From the NCBI GenBank assembly GCA_945893045.1, contig CAMDEA010000007.1:37586-101585 (forward strand): a DNA stretch of 64,000 nt, given 5' to 3'. The translations under genes were made by a program, and so were the position numbers. The stretch's first letter is position 1; the number at the start of each line of letters is the position of its first letter. The stretch comes from Planctomyces sp. SH-PL62 (lineage in GTDB: Bacteria; Planctomycetota; Planctomycetia; Planctomycetales; Planctomycetaceae). The notes below the pieces were generated by a model that was not told where the DNA came from, ran no database searches, and saw only the letters and a program-made list of their open reading frames with translations. Shown here in pieces: positions 52,040 through 60,446 of this stretch.

Positions 52040-53452
52040 ATGAGCGACGTGATCGTGATTGGTGGAGGGTTGGCCGGACTGGCGGCGAGCGTGGCGCTGG
52101 CTCAAGCGGGCGTGAAGGTCACGCTGCTGGAGTCGCGGCCTCGGTTGGGGGGGCGGGCGAGTTCGTTTGAGGATGCTGCGACCGGGGAGTTGATCGACAA
52201 CTGCCAGCATGTTGCGATGGGGTGCTGCACCAACTTCCGACACTTTTGCCGTGTGACCGGCTTGGCACCGTACTTTCGTGACGAAGAACAACTCACCTTT
52301 GTTGGCCCGCCTGATCCGAGCGGTCGGCAGCCGCCGAAGTTTTGTCGATTCGCGGCGACGCCAATTCTCGGCGCTCCGTTTCATTTGGGACACGCATTGT
52401 GGGGGCTGGACTATCTGTCATTCCGAGACAAATTCGCGATTGCCCGAGGACTGTTTTCCTTGTGGAAGGCTCGGCCGCTGACCAGTGACCTGACCTCGTT
52501 TGCCGAATGGCTTGGTCGTCAGCGACAGCCGGCGAGCGCGATCGAATACTTTTGGAACGTCGTGTTGGTCAGCGCGCTGAGCGAATCGTTGGACCGTATC
52601 TCCCTCGCCTACGGGCGCAAGGTGTTCGTCGATGGCTTTCTGACGAATCGCGAAGGTTGGAAGGTTTCGCTGCCGACGGTGCCGCTCGATGAGTTGTATT
52701 CCGGGACGCTCGCGCAGTGGCTGGCGGCTCATGACGTGGAGGTGCGGCTGAAGACGGGTGTTGAACGGCTCGTGATGGACGAGGGAGCGATCTCTGCCGT
52801 GGAACTGCGAAACGGCGAGCGGCTCGCGGCGCGGCAGTTCGTGCTGGCGGTGACTCAGCAGCGAGCATTAGCACTGTTGCCGGAGTCGATTCGGACTCTG
52901 CCGCAGCATGCGGTGATCGAGCGGCTGGAGACGGCTCCGATTGCCAGCGTGCATTTGTGGTTCGACAGGCCGATCACGTTGTTGCCGCACGCCGTGTTGG
53001 TGGGACGCTTGAGCCAGTGGGTGTTTAATCGGTCGAGGGGCGAGGGGCGAGGGGCGAGGGGCGAGAGTGCGCTGCCTGTCAGCCCTCACCCCTCCTACTA
53101 TCAAGTCGTCATTAGCAATGCACGCGAGATGTCGGAGCGTCCGCAGTCGGATGTCGTTGCTGAAGTGGTTGCCGAGTTGAAGGCGATTTGGCCGTGGGCG
53201 GCGGACGCGGAGTTGCGGCATTCGCGAGTCATCATTGAGCACCACGCCGTGTTCTCGCCGTTGCCGGGATCGGAGGATCTTCGGCCAGCTCAGCAATCTC
53301 CGATCGAGAACTTGCAACTGGCGGGCGATTGGACGCAGACCGGTTGGCCGGCCACGATGGAAGGAGCGGTGCGCAGTGGGTTCCTCGCGGCGGAAAACGT
53401 GCTAACCAAAATTGGCCGACCAGCGAAGTGGTTGCAACCGGACCTGCCATGA
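52040..53452 (+). CDS. hpnE: Hydroxysqualene dehydroxylase HpnE
   Basis: The 470-residue flavoprotein completes squalene synthesis in the HpnC-HpnD-HpnE route by reducing hydroxysqualene. It has VIVIGGGLAGLAASVALAQAGVKVTLLE at the start (FAD motif) and PRLGGRASSFEDAATGELIDNCQH, characteristic of the family, and ends with LAGDWTQTGWPATMEGAVRSGFLAA. HpnC and HpnD are not in this window. Residues about 332-352 (GEGRGARGESALPVSPHPS) come from a repeat placed between WVFNRS and YYQVVIS, which otherwise join as in relatives. Confidence 0.9.
   Translation: MSDVIVIGGGLAGLAASVALAQAGVKVTLLESRPRLGGRASSFEDAATGELIDNCQHVAMGCCTNFRHFCRVTGLAPYFRDEEQLTFVGPPDPSGRQPPKFCRFAATPILGAPFHLGHALWGLDYLSFRDKFAIARGLFSLWKARPLTSDLTSFAEWLGRQRQPASAIEYFWNVVLVSALSESLDRISLAYGRKVFVDGFLTNREGWKVSLPTVPLDELYSGTLAQWLAAHDVEVRLKTGVERLVMDEGAISAVELRNGERLAARQFVLAVTQQRALALLPESIRTLPQHAVIERLETAPIASVHLWFDRPITLLPHAVLVGRLSQWVFNRSRGEGRGARGESALPVSPHPSYYQVVISNAREMSERPQSDVVAEVVAELKAIWPWAADAELRHSRVIIEHHAVFSPLPGSEDLRPAQQSPIENLQLAGDWTQTGWPATMEGAVRSGFLAAENVLTKIGRPAKWLQPDLP
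53034..53096. repeat. GAGGGGC heptamers inside hpnE
   Basis: The GAGGGGC unit is repeated in tandem from 53034 to about 53055, with an inverted CCCTCACCCCTC end at about 53082-53093. The block is read in frame and adds about 20 residues to HpnE. Confidence 0.8.
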
Positions 53453-53458
53453 CTCTCA

Positions 53459-53536
53459 GGCGAGCGGGGCGGCGTCAGCCCCCCGGTGTTCACGTTGGTC
53501 GCAAAGAACCGGGGGGCTGACGCCGCCCCGCTCGCC
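53459..53536. repeat. GGCGAGCGGGGCGG-family palindrome, copy after hpnE
   Basis: This is a full copy of 78 bp with exact arms and a loop of about 20 nt that differs from the loops at 6791 and 42750. It starts 6 bp after the hpnE stop. Confidence 0.92.
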
Positions 53537-53549
53537 AACACATCACGAG

Positions 53550-53657
53550 ATGTCGCTCGCCAGACTGTTGGCGACGCAACGCGAGGGCTATCGTGTCGCC
53601 CCTGCACAGGGAGAGACGCTCGATTTCACAATCCGACTTCCCGCGGGAGGTGAGTGA
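53550..53657 (+). CDS. Possible 35-codon leader frame before the WD40 gene (uncertain)
   Basis: An ATG at 53550 opens a 35-residue frame (start MSLARLLATQREGY, end TIRLPAGGE) whose TGA overlaps the ATG of the WD40 gene (TGATG). Amino-acid composition is ordinary, but the ribosome site is poor. It might be a coupled leader or the remnant of a longer gene. Confidence 0.3.
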   Translation: MSLARLLATQREGYRVAPAQGETLDFTIRLPAGGE

Positions 53658-55969
53658 TGGTTCGCCGACGAGTGGTGCTGAGTCAGTGTTCGATGCTGCT
53701 GCCAATGCTGTTGGCCGGCGTCGTGGTTCTGGTCACGTTCGAGCCGCTGGCTGAACGTGCTCGCGCGGCGGAGACGGTCGTCATCCCCGCCGAGCCGATC
53801 AAGATCAAGCCGGGCAGTCCGTTGAGCGGCCGTGCTTTGGTGCAACGTCCCGCGAGCATCAGCGGGCTGATGAGTTGGACGCTGGAGACGCGGCGGCATC
53901 GCGGTGTGATGTATCACGTCGCCATCAGTCCGGATGGCAAGACGCTGGCGACCGGAGGTCTCGACGGCACGATTCGGTTATGGGACGTGGACTCCGGCAA
54001 GTTCATCAAGTGTCTGCTGGGACATAACAGTTGGGTTTTCCGGTTGGCCTGGTCGCCGGATGGAAACACGCTCGCTTCGGCCGGAGCCTATGACGGCAGC
54101 GTGGGATTGTGGGACGTCAAGACGGGTGTGTTGCGTCGCGCGATCCGCAGTCCTCATGGAGTGGTCACGTATGTCGCGTGGGCTCCGAGCGGAACGCAAC
54201 TCGCCTTTGCCACGGGGGGCAGCGGTCACATGTTGGTCTACGACGTCGTGCGCGGCGAATACCTCAACAACAACAAAGACCGGGAGGTCGCGCTGGGGGT
54301 CGGGATCGCGGCCCTGGATTGGTCTCCGGATGGTCAGTTCGTCGGTTTCGTCGGCTCGACCACGCCGGTCAGTTTGTGGCAACTCTCGGCCGTGAGACAG
54401 AACAAATTTCTGTTGCCGGAGGAAGGGGGCGTGACGTATTCGTTGGCGTATTCGCGTGACGGCAAGGAAGTGGCGGTGGGCGGACTGAAGGACGTCCGCG
54501 TGTTTGACTTTGAAACGGAGAAGTTGACGCGCACGATCGCAGGCGCGGCGTATTCCGTGGCTTACTCACCCGATGGCAAGATGCTCGCGTCAGCTCCGCA
54601 AAATGGCGTCGTGCAAATCTGGGAAGCCGACACCGGCAAGCCGATCAAGACGCTGACCGGCAGCGCCACGATGTCGCTGTCGTGGTCCGCGGACAGCAAA
54701 CTGCTCGCCACCATGACGTACTACACGGCCGTCGTGTGGGACGTGGAAACGGCGAAGCCCAAAACGACGTTTGATGCGTGCGGCGTCAATCCTCCAATCT
54801 GGACTCCGAAGATGCCGTTCCTCAACGGCATCGCCACGAACACTCCGCTGGTGTGCGATCCCGCGACGGGAAAGTTGCAGTGCAAGCTCGAAGGACACAC
54901 CGCGCCGGTTTATGCCTATGCGTGGTCGCGCGACGGAAAAACGCTGGCCACCGGCTCGGCCGACGCCACCGTGCGGTTGTGGGAGATGCCCTCCGGCACA
55001 CCGCTGGCCACTTACAAAGGACACACGGCCGTCGTGAATGCCATCGCGTGGATGTCCGATAGCAAATCGCTGGCCTCGGCATCGTCGGACAAAACCATTC
55101 GAGTGTGGAAAGTTCCCGAGAAGAAGTCCGCCGCCGGTAAGAAGGCGGACGAGGACAAGCCCGCCAGCAAAGCTGCGACCACCGAGACCAAACCTGCGGC
55201 CGAACCCACCAAGAAGGTCGCCGGTAAGAAAGACGCGAAAGATCCGTCAGACCTGCTGCTCCAAGAATTCAAAGGGCACGCCGGACCAGTCACGCAGTTG
55301 GTGTCACCTTCTGTTGGCCCAAAACTGCTGGTGTCGGGGAGCACCGACAAGACCATCAAAGTGTGGAACCTGACCTCGAACAAACTCGCCACAACAATTG
55401 ACATTGGATATCCCATCCAGGCGTTGGCCTGGTCTCCGGATGGAAAAGTGTTGTGCTCCAGCAGCGTGGACGAACGGCTGAGTTTTTGGAATGCCGCCAA
55501 CGGCAAGTTGCTCAAGGACACGGGCAAGTCGGGCCACGTGCCGTCGATGTCGTCGATGACGTTCTCTCCCAACAGTTCGCTCATCGCGGTGGGCTATCGC
55601 GGTGGCCACGCCTTGTCCGTGAGAGACACTCAAACGGACAAAGTGGTGCATTCGTTGACGGCGATGGCCCCGGTCAATTCGGTGACGTTTACTCTCAGCG
55701 GCCAGTCCATCGCGGCCGGCTGCGAAGATCGAACCGTCCGCTTTTGGGACATCGCCAAAGGAGAACTCCGCGGACATCTGATCGCCGAAGAGGGCCAAGT
55801 CGCCGCCGTCTCCGCCGACGGACATTTCAAAGCGGAACCGGGCATCGAAGCGGACTTGTTCTATGTGGCTCAGACGGACAAGTCTCAAGAGACGCTGTCG
55901 ATCAGCGAGTTCGTCGCCAAGGCCAAGTGGAAGAACAATCCGGCGCAAGCGGCGGTGATCGGAAAGTGA
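53657..55969 (+). CDS. Exported WD40-repeat protein
   Basis: With the ATG at 53657 the product has 770 residues. A signal peptide-like segment (about residues 10-36) ends near ERARAAE. About 13 WD40 units follow, with phrases like YHVAISPDGKTLATGGLDGTIRLWDVDSG and FRLAWSPDGNTLASAGAYDGSVGLWD. They are split near residues 492-535 by a Lys/Ala-rich linker (KKSAAGKKADEDKP), giving two propellers. WD40 proteins are scaffolds; the partner is unknown. A GGGAGG site lies just upstream. Confidence 0.88.
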   Translation: MVRRRVVLSQCSMLLPMLLAGVVVLVTFEPLAERARAAETVVIPAEPIKIKPGSPLSGRALVQRPASISGLMSWTLETRRHRGVMYHVAISPDGKTLATGGLDGTIRLWDVDSGKFIKCLLGHNSWVFRLAWSPDGNTLASAGAYDGSVGLWDVKTGVLRRAIRSPHGVVTYVAWAPSGTQLAFATGGSGHMLVYDVVRGEYLNNNKDREVALGVGIAALDWSPDGQFVGFVGSTTPVSLWQLSAVRQNKFLLPEEGGVTYSLAYSRDGKEVAVGGLKDVRVFDFETEKLTRTIAGAAYSVAYSPDGKMLASAPQNGVVQIWEADTGKPIKTLTGSATMSLSWSADSKLLATMTYYTAVVWDVETAKPKTTFDACGVNPPIWTPKMPFLNGIATNTPLVCDPATGKLQCKLEGHTAPVYAYAWSRDGKTLATGSADATVRLWEMPSGTPLATYKGHTAVVNAIAWMSDSKSLASASSDKTIRVWKVPEKKSAAGKKADEDKPASKAATTETKPAAEPTKKVAGKKDAKDPSDLLLQEFKGHAGPVTQLVSPSVGPKLLVSGSTDKTIKVWNLTSNKLATTIDIGYPIQALAWSPDGKVLCSSSVDERLSFWNAANGKLLKDTGKSGHVPSMSSMTFSPNSSLIAVGYRGGHALSVRDTQTDKVVHSLTAMAPVNSVTFTLSGQSIAAGCEDRTVRFWDIAKGELRGHLIAEEGQVAAVSADGHFKAEPGIEADLFYVAQTDKSQETLSISEFVAKAKWKNNPAQAAVIGK

Positions 55970-55973
55970 AGCA

Positions 55974-56060
55974 ATGGAAAATGAGAAATAACAAATGGAG
56001 AATGCAAAATGCCGAGTCAGACACTTTGCATTTTTCATTCTCCATTTCTCATTTTCCATT
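55974..56060. repeat. AT-rich inverted repeat carrying the UbiA stop
   Basis: The left arm 55974-56012 and right arm 56028-56060 are built of AATGGAAAATGAG-like words and are complementary over most of their length. It begins 5 bp after the WD40 stop, and the UbiA stop (56049-56051) is in the right arm. Confidence 0.78.
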
Positions 56061-56924
56061 TCCGACGTTCCACCAAAGGTCCGCCGCGCCGAGCAGCAGC
56101 AGGCCGACGCCAATCACCGCGTTGACCTGAAAGAACGCCACTCCGACGCGGCTCAAATCGTCGGCACGCACTAACGAGTGCTCGTAGACCAACAGCAGCG
56201 TCACCCCCACGATGCCGACCAGGAAGATCGTTCCCAAACCGGCCGCGTACCAGAATGCGAACAGGCTGATCGCGGTCAGCAAATGACTGAGCGCGGCGAT
56301 TCGCAACGCTCGTGAAATCCCCCAGCGAGCGGGGATGCTGTGAAGCTGGTGAGCTTGGTCGAACTCCGTGTCCTGGCAGGCGTACAAAATGTCGAAGCCG
56401 CCCACCCAGAAGAACACGACGACCGCGAGACTGATCGGAGTCCAGGTCACCTCACCGCGTAATGCGATCCAAGTCGCAATCGGCGAGAGCATCAGCGCCG
56501 CGGACAGCCAATAGTGACACCAACTCGTGAACCGCTTGGCGTACGAATAGCCGAGCAAGAACAACAACACCGGCACCGCCAATCGAATCGGCCAAAGGTT
56601 CGGCAAGAACAACAACGTCGAGCCGATGAATCCCGCGCTGCACGCAACGGTGAAGGCAATGACCATCGGTCCGCTGAGCAATCCAGCCGGCAGATGTCTG
56701 ATCGCCGTGCGCGGGTTAGCGGCGTCGAATTTCCAATCGACCAGCCGATTGAACGCCATCGCCGCCGACCGAGCGAAGACCATGCATAGCAGCAGACCGG
56801 GCATTTCTCGCCACGAGAACGGCTCAGCTCGGCCATGCCACGCCAGAATCGCCGCCAGCAGCGCGAACGGCAGCGCGAAGACGGTGTGGCTGAAGCGGAT
56901 CAGTTCGAGGAGATGTCGGAACAT
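56049..56924 (-). CDS. UbiA-family prenyltransferase
   Basis: The 291-residue membrane protein has about eight hydrophobic helices. The first Asp motif reads NRLVDWKFDAANPRTAIRHLPAG (residues 59-81; N-x-x-x-D-x-x-x-D form), and the second DILYACQDTEFD (about 182-193), which together bind the Mg-prenyl diphosphate. It attaches a prenyl chain to an aromatic acceptor in quinone synthesis. In planctomycetes a futalosine-route menaquinone enzyme (MqnP type) is the likeliest identity, but the acceptor is not readable. The ATG is directly preceded by tandem 7-mers and has no clear ribosome site. Confidence 0.87.
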   Translation of the reverse strand: MFRHLLELIRFSHTVFALPFALLAAILAWHGRAEPFSWREMPGLLLCMVFARSAAMAFNRLVDWKFDAANPRTAIRHLPAGLLSGPMVIAFTVACSAGFIGSTLLFLPNLWPIRLAVPVLLFLLGYSYAKRFTSWCHYWLSAALMLSPIATWIALRGEVTWTPISLAVVVFFWVGGFDILYACQDTEFDQAHQLHSIPARWGISRALRIAALSHLLTAISLFAFWYAAGLGTIFLVGIVGVTLLLVYEHSLVRADDLSRVGVAFFQVNAVIGVGLLLLGAADLWWNVGNGK

Positions 56925-57020
56925 GTCAGAGGTCAGAGGTCAGAGATCAGAGGTCAGCCACGATGAGAAGTTACGTTGGCGAGAGAACTGCGCAAAGACA
57001 GGCGAGCGGGGCGGCGTCAG
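56925..57020. repeat. Tandem GTCAGAG heptamers and a half palindrome upstream of the UbiA gene
   Basis: GTCAGAG/GTCAGAG-type 7-mers fill 56925-56957, directly abutting the UbiA ATG. At 57001-57020 lies GGCGAGCGGGGCGGCGTCAG, exactly the first 20 bases of the palindrome family's arm. It is cut off there with no facing arm. Confidence 0.75.
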
Positions 57021-57179
57021 ATTGTTTCGCGCCTCTCAGAACCGCTCTGGACCCTTTTCGGCGAGTGCTTCTATAACCCCGCCCCCTTTCCGGCGGCAGA
57101 CTTTGCCGCTGGGTTGCCTGTCTCGTTTCCACTCGTGGTTTGTTCCCACCGTTCCTGTCTTTGCCCATCGGGAGTCCCC

Positions 57180-60100
57180 GTGTCGGGCCAGCGATTTCCT
57201 GACCGCCTGCGATGGTTCGCAATGTGGTGCGCACTCGGTTTGTGCGTGCTCGGTCTGGTGCTGCGCGCCGAGTTGAGTGCGGAGAACGGGGCCTCGGAAG
57301 TCGTCAACGACGATCCGATTGCGATCGCGGCCGACTATGCGACCGAAGGCAAGACCGAGGATGGTCAGCGAGTCTTGATCCTGCGCGGTCACTGCCGCAT
57401 GCAGCAGGGCAACACATTGATGACCGCGCGGCAAATGGTCGTCTGGCAGTCGAGCTCAGTCGCCACCGAGAAGCTCGCGCTGTATCTGGAAGACGAGGTG
57501 CGTGTCGAACAGGTTGGGCAATCGGATCAGCAACCCAGCGCGTTCTTGCAGTTGAGTACTCGTGCCGGTGGGGTCGCCGCGCAGTTTCGATTCTCGTCCC
57601 CCAGCACCAAGCTTGATGAGGATGCGTTGTACTTGCGCGGGATCGCGCGGCGGCGCGACGCGCAGCGAGCCACACTGACTCAGACGCAATTCGTCGTCCC
57701 CTCTCAAGAGTCCACGCCGCCGAGCCTGCGTGCGCCGGCTGCGCGCGACGGCATGCGCCGCATTCGAGTTTCGCCCCGCACCTCGACCAACTTTCAACTC
57801 GGATCGGAGAAGTCCGACAACACTGTGCCCCCCGAGCAAATCACCATTCTGACGGGAGGGGTGAAACTCGTGATGGAAGGGGACGATCAATTCGACATCA
57901 TCGACCTCTCCGCCGACCGCGTCGTCATTTGGACCGACGCCAGCGAGTCGGGACAGTTTGACTTTGAGACGATGCAATCCAAGGACGCGAAGTATCAGGT
58001 CTATCTGGAAGGGAACATCGTCGCGCGCCAGGGTGACAAAGTGATGCGCGCCGAGCGTGCCTACTACGACGCGCGGGAAGAGCGTGGATTGCTGCTGGAT
58101 GCCGAGCTGGCGTTCAAGCCGCCGGAACTGAATGGGCAACGCATTCGCGTCCATGCGGAAAGGCTGCGACAGAATTCGAAGAACGAATTTCATGCCTCGA
58201 ACGCCTGGACCTCCAGCAGCCAGTTCGGCCGGCCGGGCTTTCGCATTCAGAGCAGCGATATCTTCGTCGAACCGTATTACTCCGAACCGCTCGACTTGCC
58301 CCGTCTCGGTGGCGGATTTGATTCCCAGCGCTTCGATCCGGTGACCGGCGCGCCGATTTATCGCGAAGTCCCTTACATCACCGCGCTCAATAACGCATTG
58401 CTGGTGGATACGCCGTTGGCGAACGATGTCCCGCTGGCTTACGTCCCCTTCATCGCCGGGCCGGCGGATGTGCCGAACATTCCGATCAAACGGGCACAGT
58501 TCAATTCCGACCGCGTCTTCGGTTTGCAATTTCGCACGTCGTGGGATCTGTTTGCGTTGCTCGGTGCCGAACGGCCGACAGGCACGATGCTGAATCTGGA
58601 TGCGAACTATTTCTCGCGGCGTGGTCCCAGCATCGGTCTCAACGGGGGCTATGCGGTGAACGATTTATTTGGTTGGCAGGGGACGTCGATCGGCGAGGGG
58701 ATTGCCAACTACATCCACGACCGCAGCAACGACAACCTGGGTCTCGACCGCCGCAGCCTGGATGTGCCGGAGAACAATCGCGGTCGCCTGACGTGGCGAC
58801 ATCGCCAGGAACTGCCCGATGGGTTCCTGCTGCGCGGCGAGTTTGGCTATCTCGGAGACCGCAACTATCTCGAACAGTATTACGAGAACGAATTCGACAC
58901 GGGCAAAGACATCGAGACGCTGGTGGCCTTGCAGCAACAGCTCGACAACTGGCAGTGGAACGTGCTCGTCCGGCCGCAGCTTTTTGAGTTCGAGAACAAC
59001 ACCCAATGGCTGCCGCGCGGTGACTTCACGTTCCTCGGCGAACCGCTGTTGGGGGGCTGGCTGTCGTGGTCCAGCCATTCGATGGGCGGTTACGCGAATC
59101 TCCATCAAGCGGACTCACCGACCGATCCCGTGGCCGATCGCTTTGATGCGCTGCCGTATTATTCAAACTTGAACGGCGGCTTGGCGATGACTCGGCATGA
59201 GTTGTCAGCCCCGCTCGATTTCGGGCCATTCAATTTGGTGCCCTATGCCTGGGGCGAAGCTGCCGGCTGGAGCAACAGCTTCACTGGCGACAGCATCAGC
59301 CGCCTGGTCGGCAGTGTGGGGGTCCGCGGCAGCATTCAGTTCGCGAAGTACATGCCTGGAGTGCAGAACCGCATCCTGGGACTTAACGGCCTGGCTCACA
59401 AGATGGTCTTTGACCTCGACTGGTCGCTGACCGAATCGAATCGGGCGCTGACCACGATCCCGCAGTGGAACGAGTTCGACGACAATTCTCAGGAACGATT
59501 TCGTCAACGACTGCTGTTCAACACGTTTGGCGGATTGGTTCCGACCGACCTGCCTCCGCAATTTGATCCGCGATCCTTCGCCGTCCGATCGGGAGCCGGC
59601 AGCAGTGTGACGGCTCCGTGGCATGAACTGGTCGATGATCTGCACGTCATTCGGCTGGGTTGGCGGCATCGCCTGCAAACGAAAGTCGGCCCGCTGGAGC
59701 GGCTGCGCACGAAAGATTGGATGACGCTCGATCTGGAGATGTCGCTCTTCCCGAACGTGAATCGTGACAACTTCGGCGAGACGGCCGGACTGCTCGGCGG
59801 ACGTTACGCGTGGCATGTCGGCGAACGGACCTCGCTGTTGGCGAACGCTTATTACGACGTCTTCAACGGCGGAATGCAGTTATGGAATCTCGGCGTGCTG
59901 AATCAACGCGGCACGCGCGGCAGCTTGTACGCCGGCGTGCGACAAGTGAAGGGCTTTGGCTTCGAGAGCCAAATCTGCACCGCGTCGGCCAGCTACGCCA
60001 TGAGCGACAAATGGATCGGCACGGTGGGCACCGCGTATGACTTGGCCGAGAATCGCAATCGCGGCCAGTCGTTCACACTGACCCGCGTCGGAGCCGACTT

Positions 60101-60230
60101 CTTGTTTCACTTCGGCGGGAACTTCGACGCCAGCAAGAACAACGCGGGCCTGGCCATCTCGGTCGAGCCGCGCTTCGGCGCGTTCAACTCGCAATCGGCG
60201 CAGCTCAGCAATCTGCTGGGCATTCGGTAG
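57180..60230 (+). CDS. lptD: LptD/OstA-like outer-membrane protein
   Basis: I start at GTG 57180 because GGGAG lies 6-9 bp upstream; another in-frame start (ATG 57222) would also leave a signal peptide. The 1016-residue product has a hydrophobic leader (ALGLCVLGLVLRAEL), an OstA-like N-terminal beta-jellyroll (DPIAIAADYATEGKTEDGQRVLILRGHCRMQQGNTLMTARQMVVW), a second such region near residue 280, and a long beta-barrel-like C-terminus rich in Tyr/Trp/Asn. This is the arrangement of LptD, which inserts lipopolysaccharide in the outer membrane. Planctomycetes do carry LPS genes. The LptE partner is not seen here. Confidence 0.8.
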   Translation: MSGQRFPDRLRWFAMWCALGLCVLGLVLRAELSAENGASEVVNDDPIAIAADYATEGKTEDGQRVLILRGHCRMQQGNTLMTARQMVVWQSSSVATEKLALYLEDEVRVEQVGQSDQQPSAFLQLSTRAGGVAAQFRFSSPSTKLDEDALYLRGIARRRDAQRATLTQTQFVVPSQESTPPSLRAPAARDGMRRIRVSPRTSTNFQLGSEKSDNTVPPEQITILTGGVKLVMEGDDQFDIIDLSADRVVIWTDASESGQFDFETMQSKDAKYQVYLEGNIVARQGDKVMRAERAYYDAREERGLLLDAELAFKPPELNGQRIRVHAERLRQNSKNEFHASNAWTSSSQFGRPGFRIQSSDIFVEPYYSEPLDLPRLGGGFDSQRFDPVTGAPIYREVPYITALNNALLVDTPLANDVPLAYVPFIAGPADVPNIPIKRAQFNSDRVFGLQFRTSWDLFALLGAERPTGTMLNLDANYFSRRGPSIGLNGGYAVNDLFGWQGTSIGEGIANYIHDRSNDNLGLDRRSLDVPENNRGRLTWRHRQELPDGFLLRGEFGYLGDRNYLEQYYENEFDTGKDIETLVALQQQLDNWQWNVLVRPQLFEFENNTQWLPRGDFTFLGEPLLGGWLSWSSHSMGGYANLHQADSPTDPVADRFDALPYYSNLNGGLAMTRHELSAPLDFGPFNLVPYAWGEAAGWSNSFTGDSISRLVGSVGVRGSIQFAKYMPGVQNRILGLNGLAHKMVFDLDWSLTESNRALTTIPQWNEFDDNSQERFRQRLLFNTFGGLVPTDLPPQFDPRSFAVRSGAGSSVTAPWHELVDDLHVIRLGWRHRLQTKVGPLERLRTKDWMTLDLEMSLFPNVNRDNFGETAGLLGGRYAWHVGERTSLLANAYYDVFNGGMQLWNLGVLNQRGTRGSLYAGVRQVKGFGFESQICTASASYAMSDKWIGTVGTAYDLAENRNRGQSFTLTRVGADFLFHFGGNFDASKNNAGLAISVEPRFGAFNSQSAQLSNLLGIR

Positions 60231-60446
60231 GCGAAAGATCGTCGCGACCTTCGTCTCCATCCGCACAAACTTGTTGCCGCACTCCGGCAAAAAACCTCAA
60301 AGGCGTTGCTTGCATTTGAGAGTTGTGGCGATCAGATTCCTTTCCGTTCGGCATCGCAGCATCTGGACGCTATCTATTCTCGGATGCGACCTGCTGCTCA
60401 CTTCGAATGAGCCGTAACGAAACGCCTAAAACGTTTGGAGCAACTC

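Noticed and set aside
57222..60230. LptD-like start at ATG 57222
   Set aside because: The GTG at 57180 has a better spaced GGGAG site; both leave a signal peptide, so the choice is not firm.
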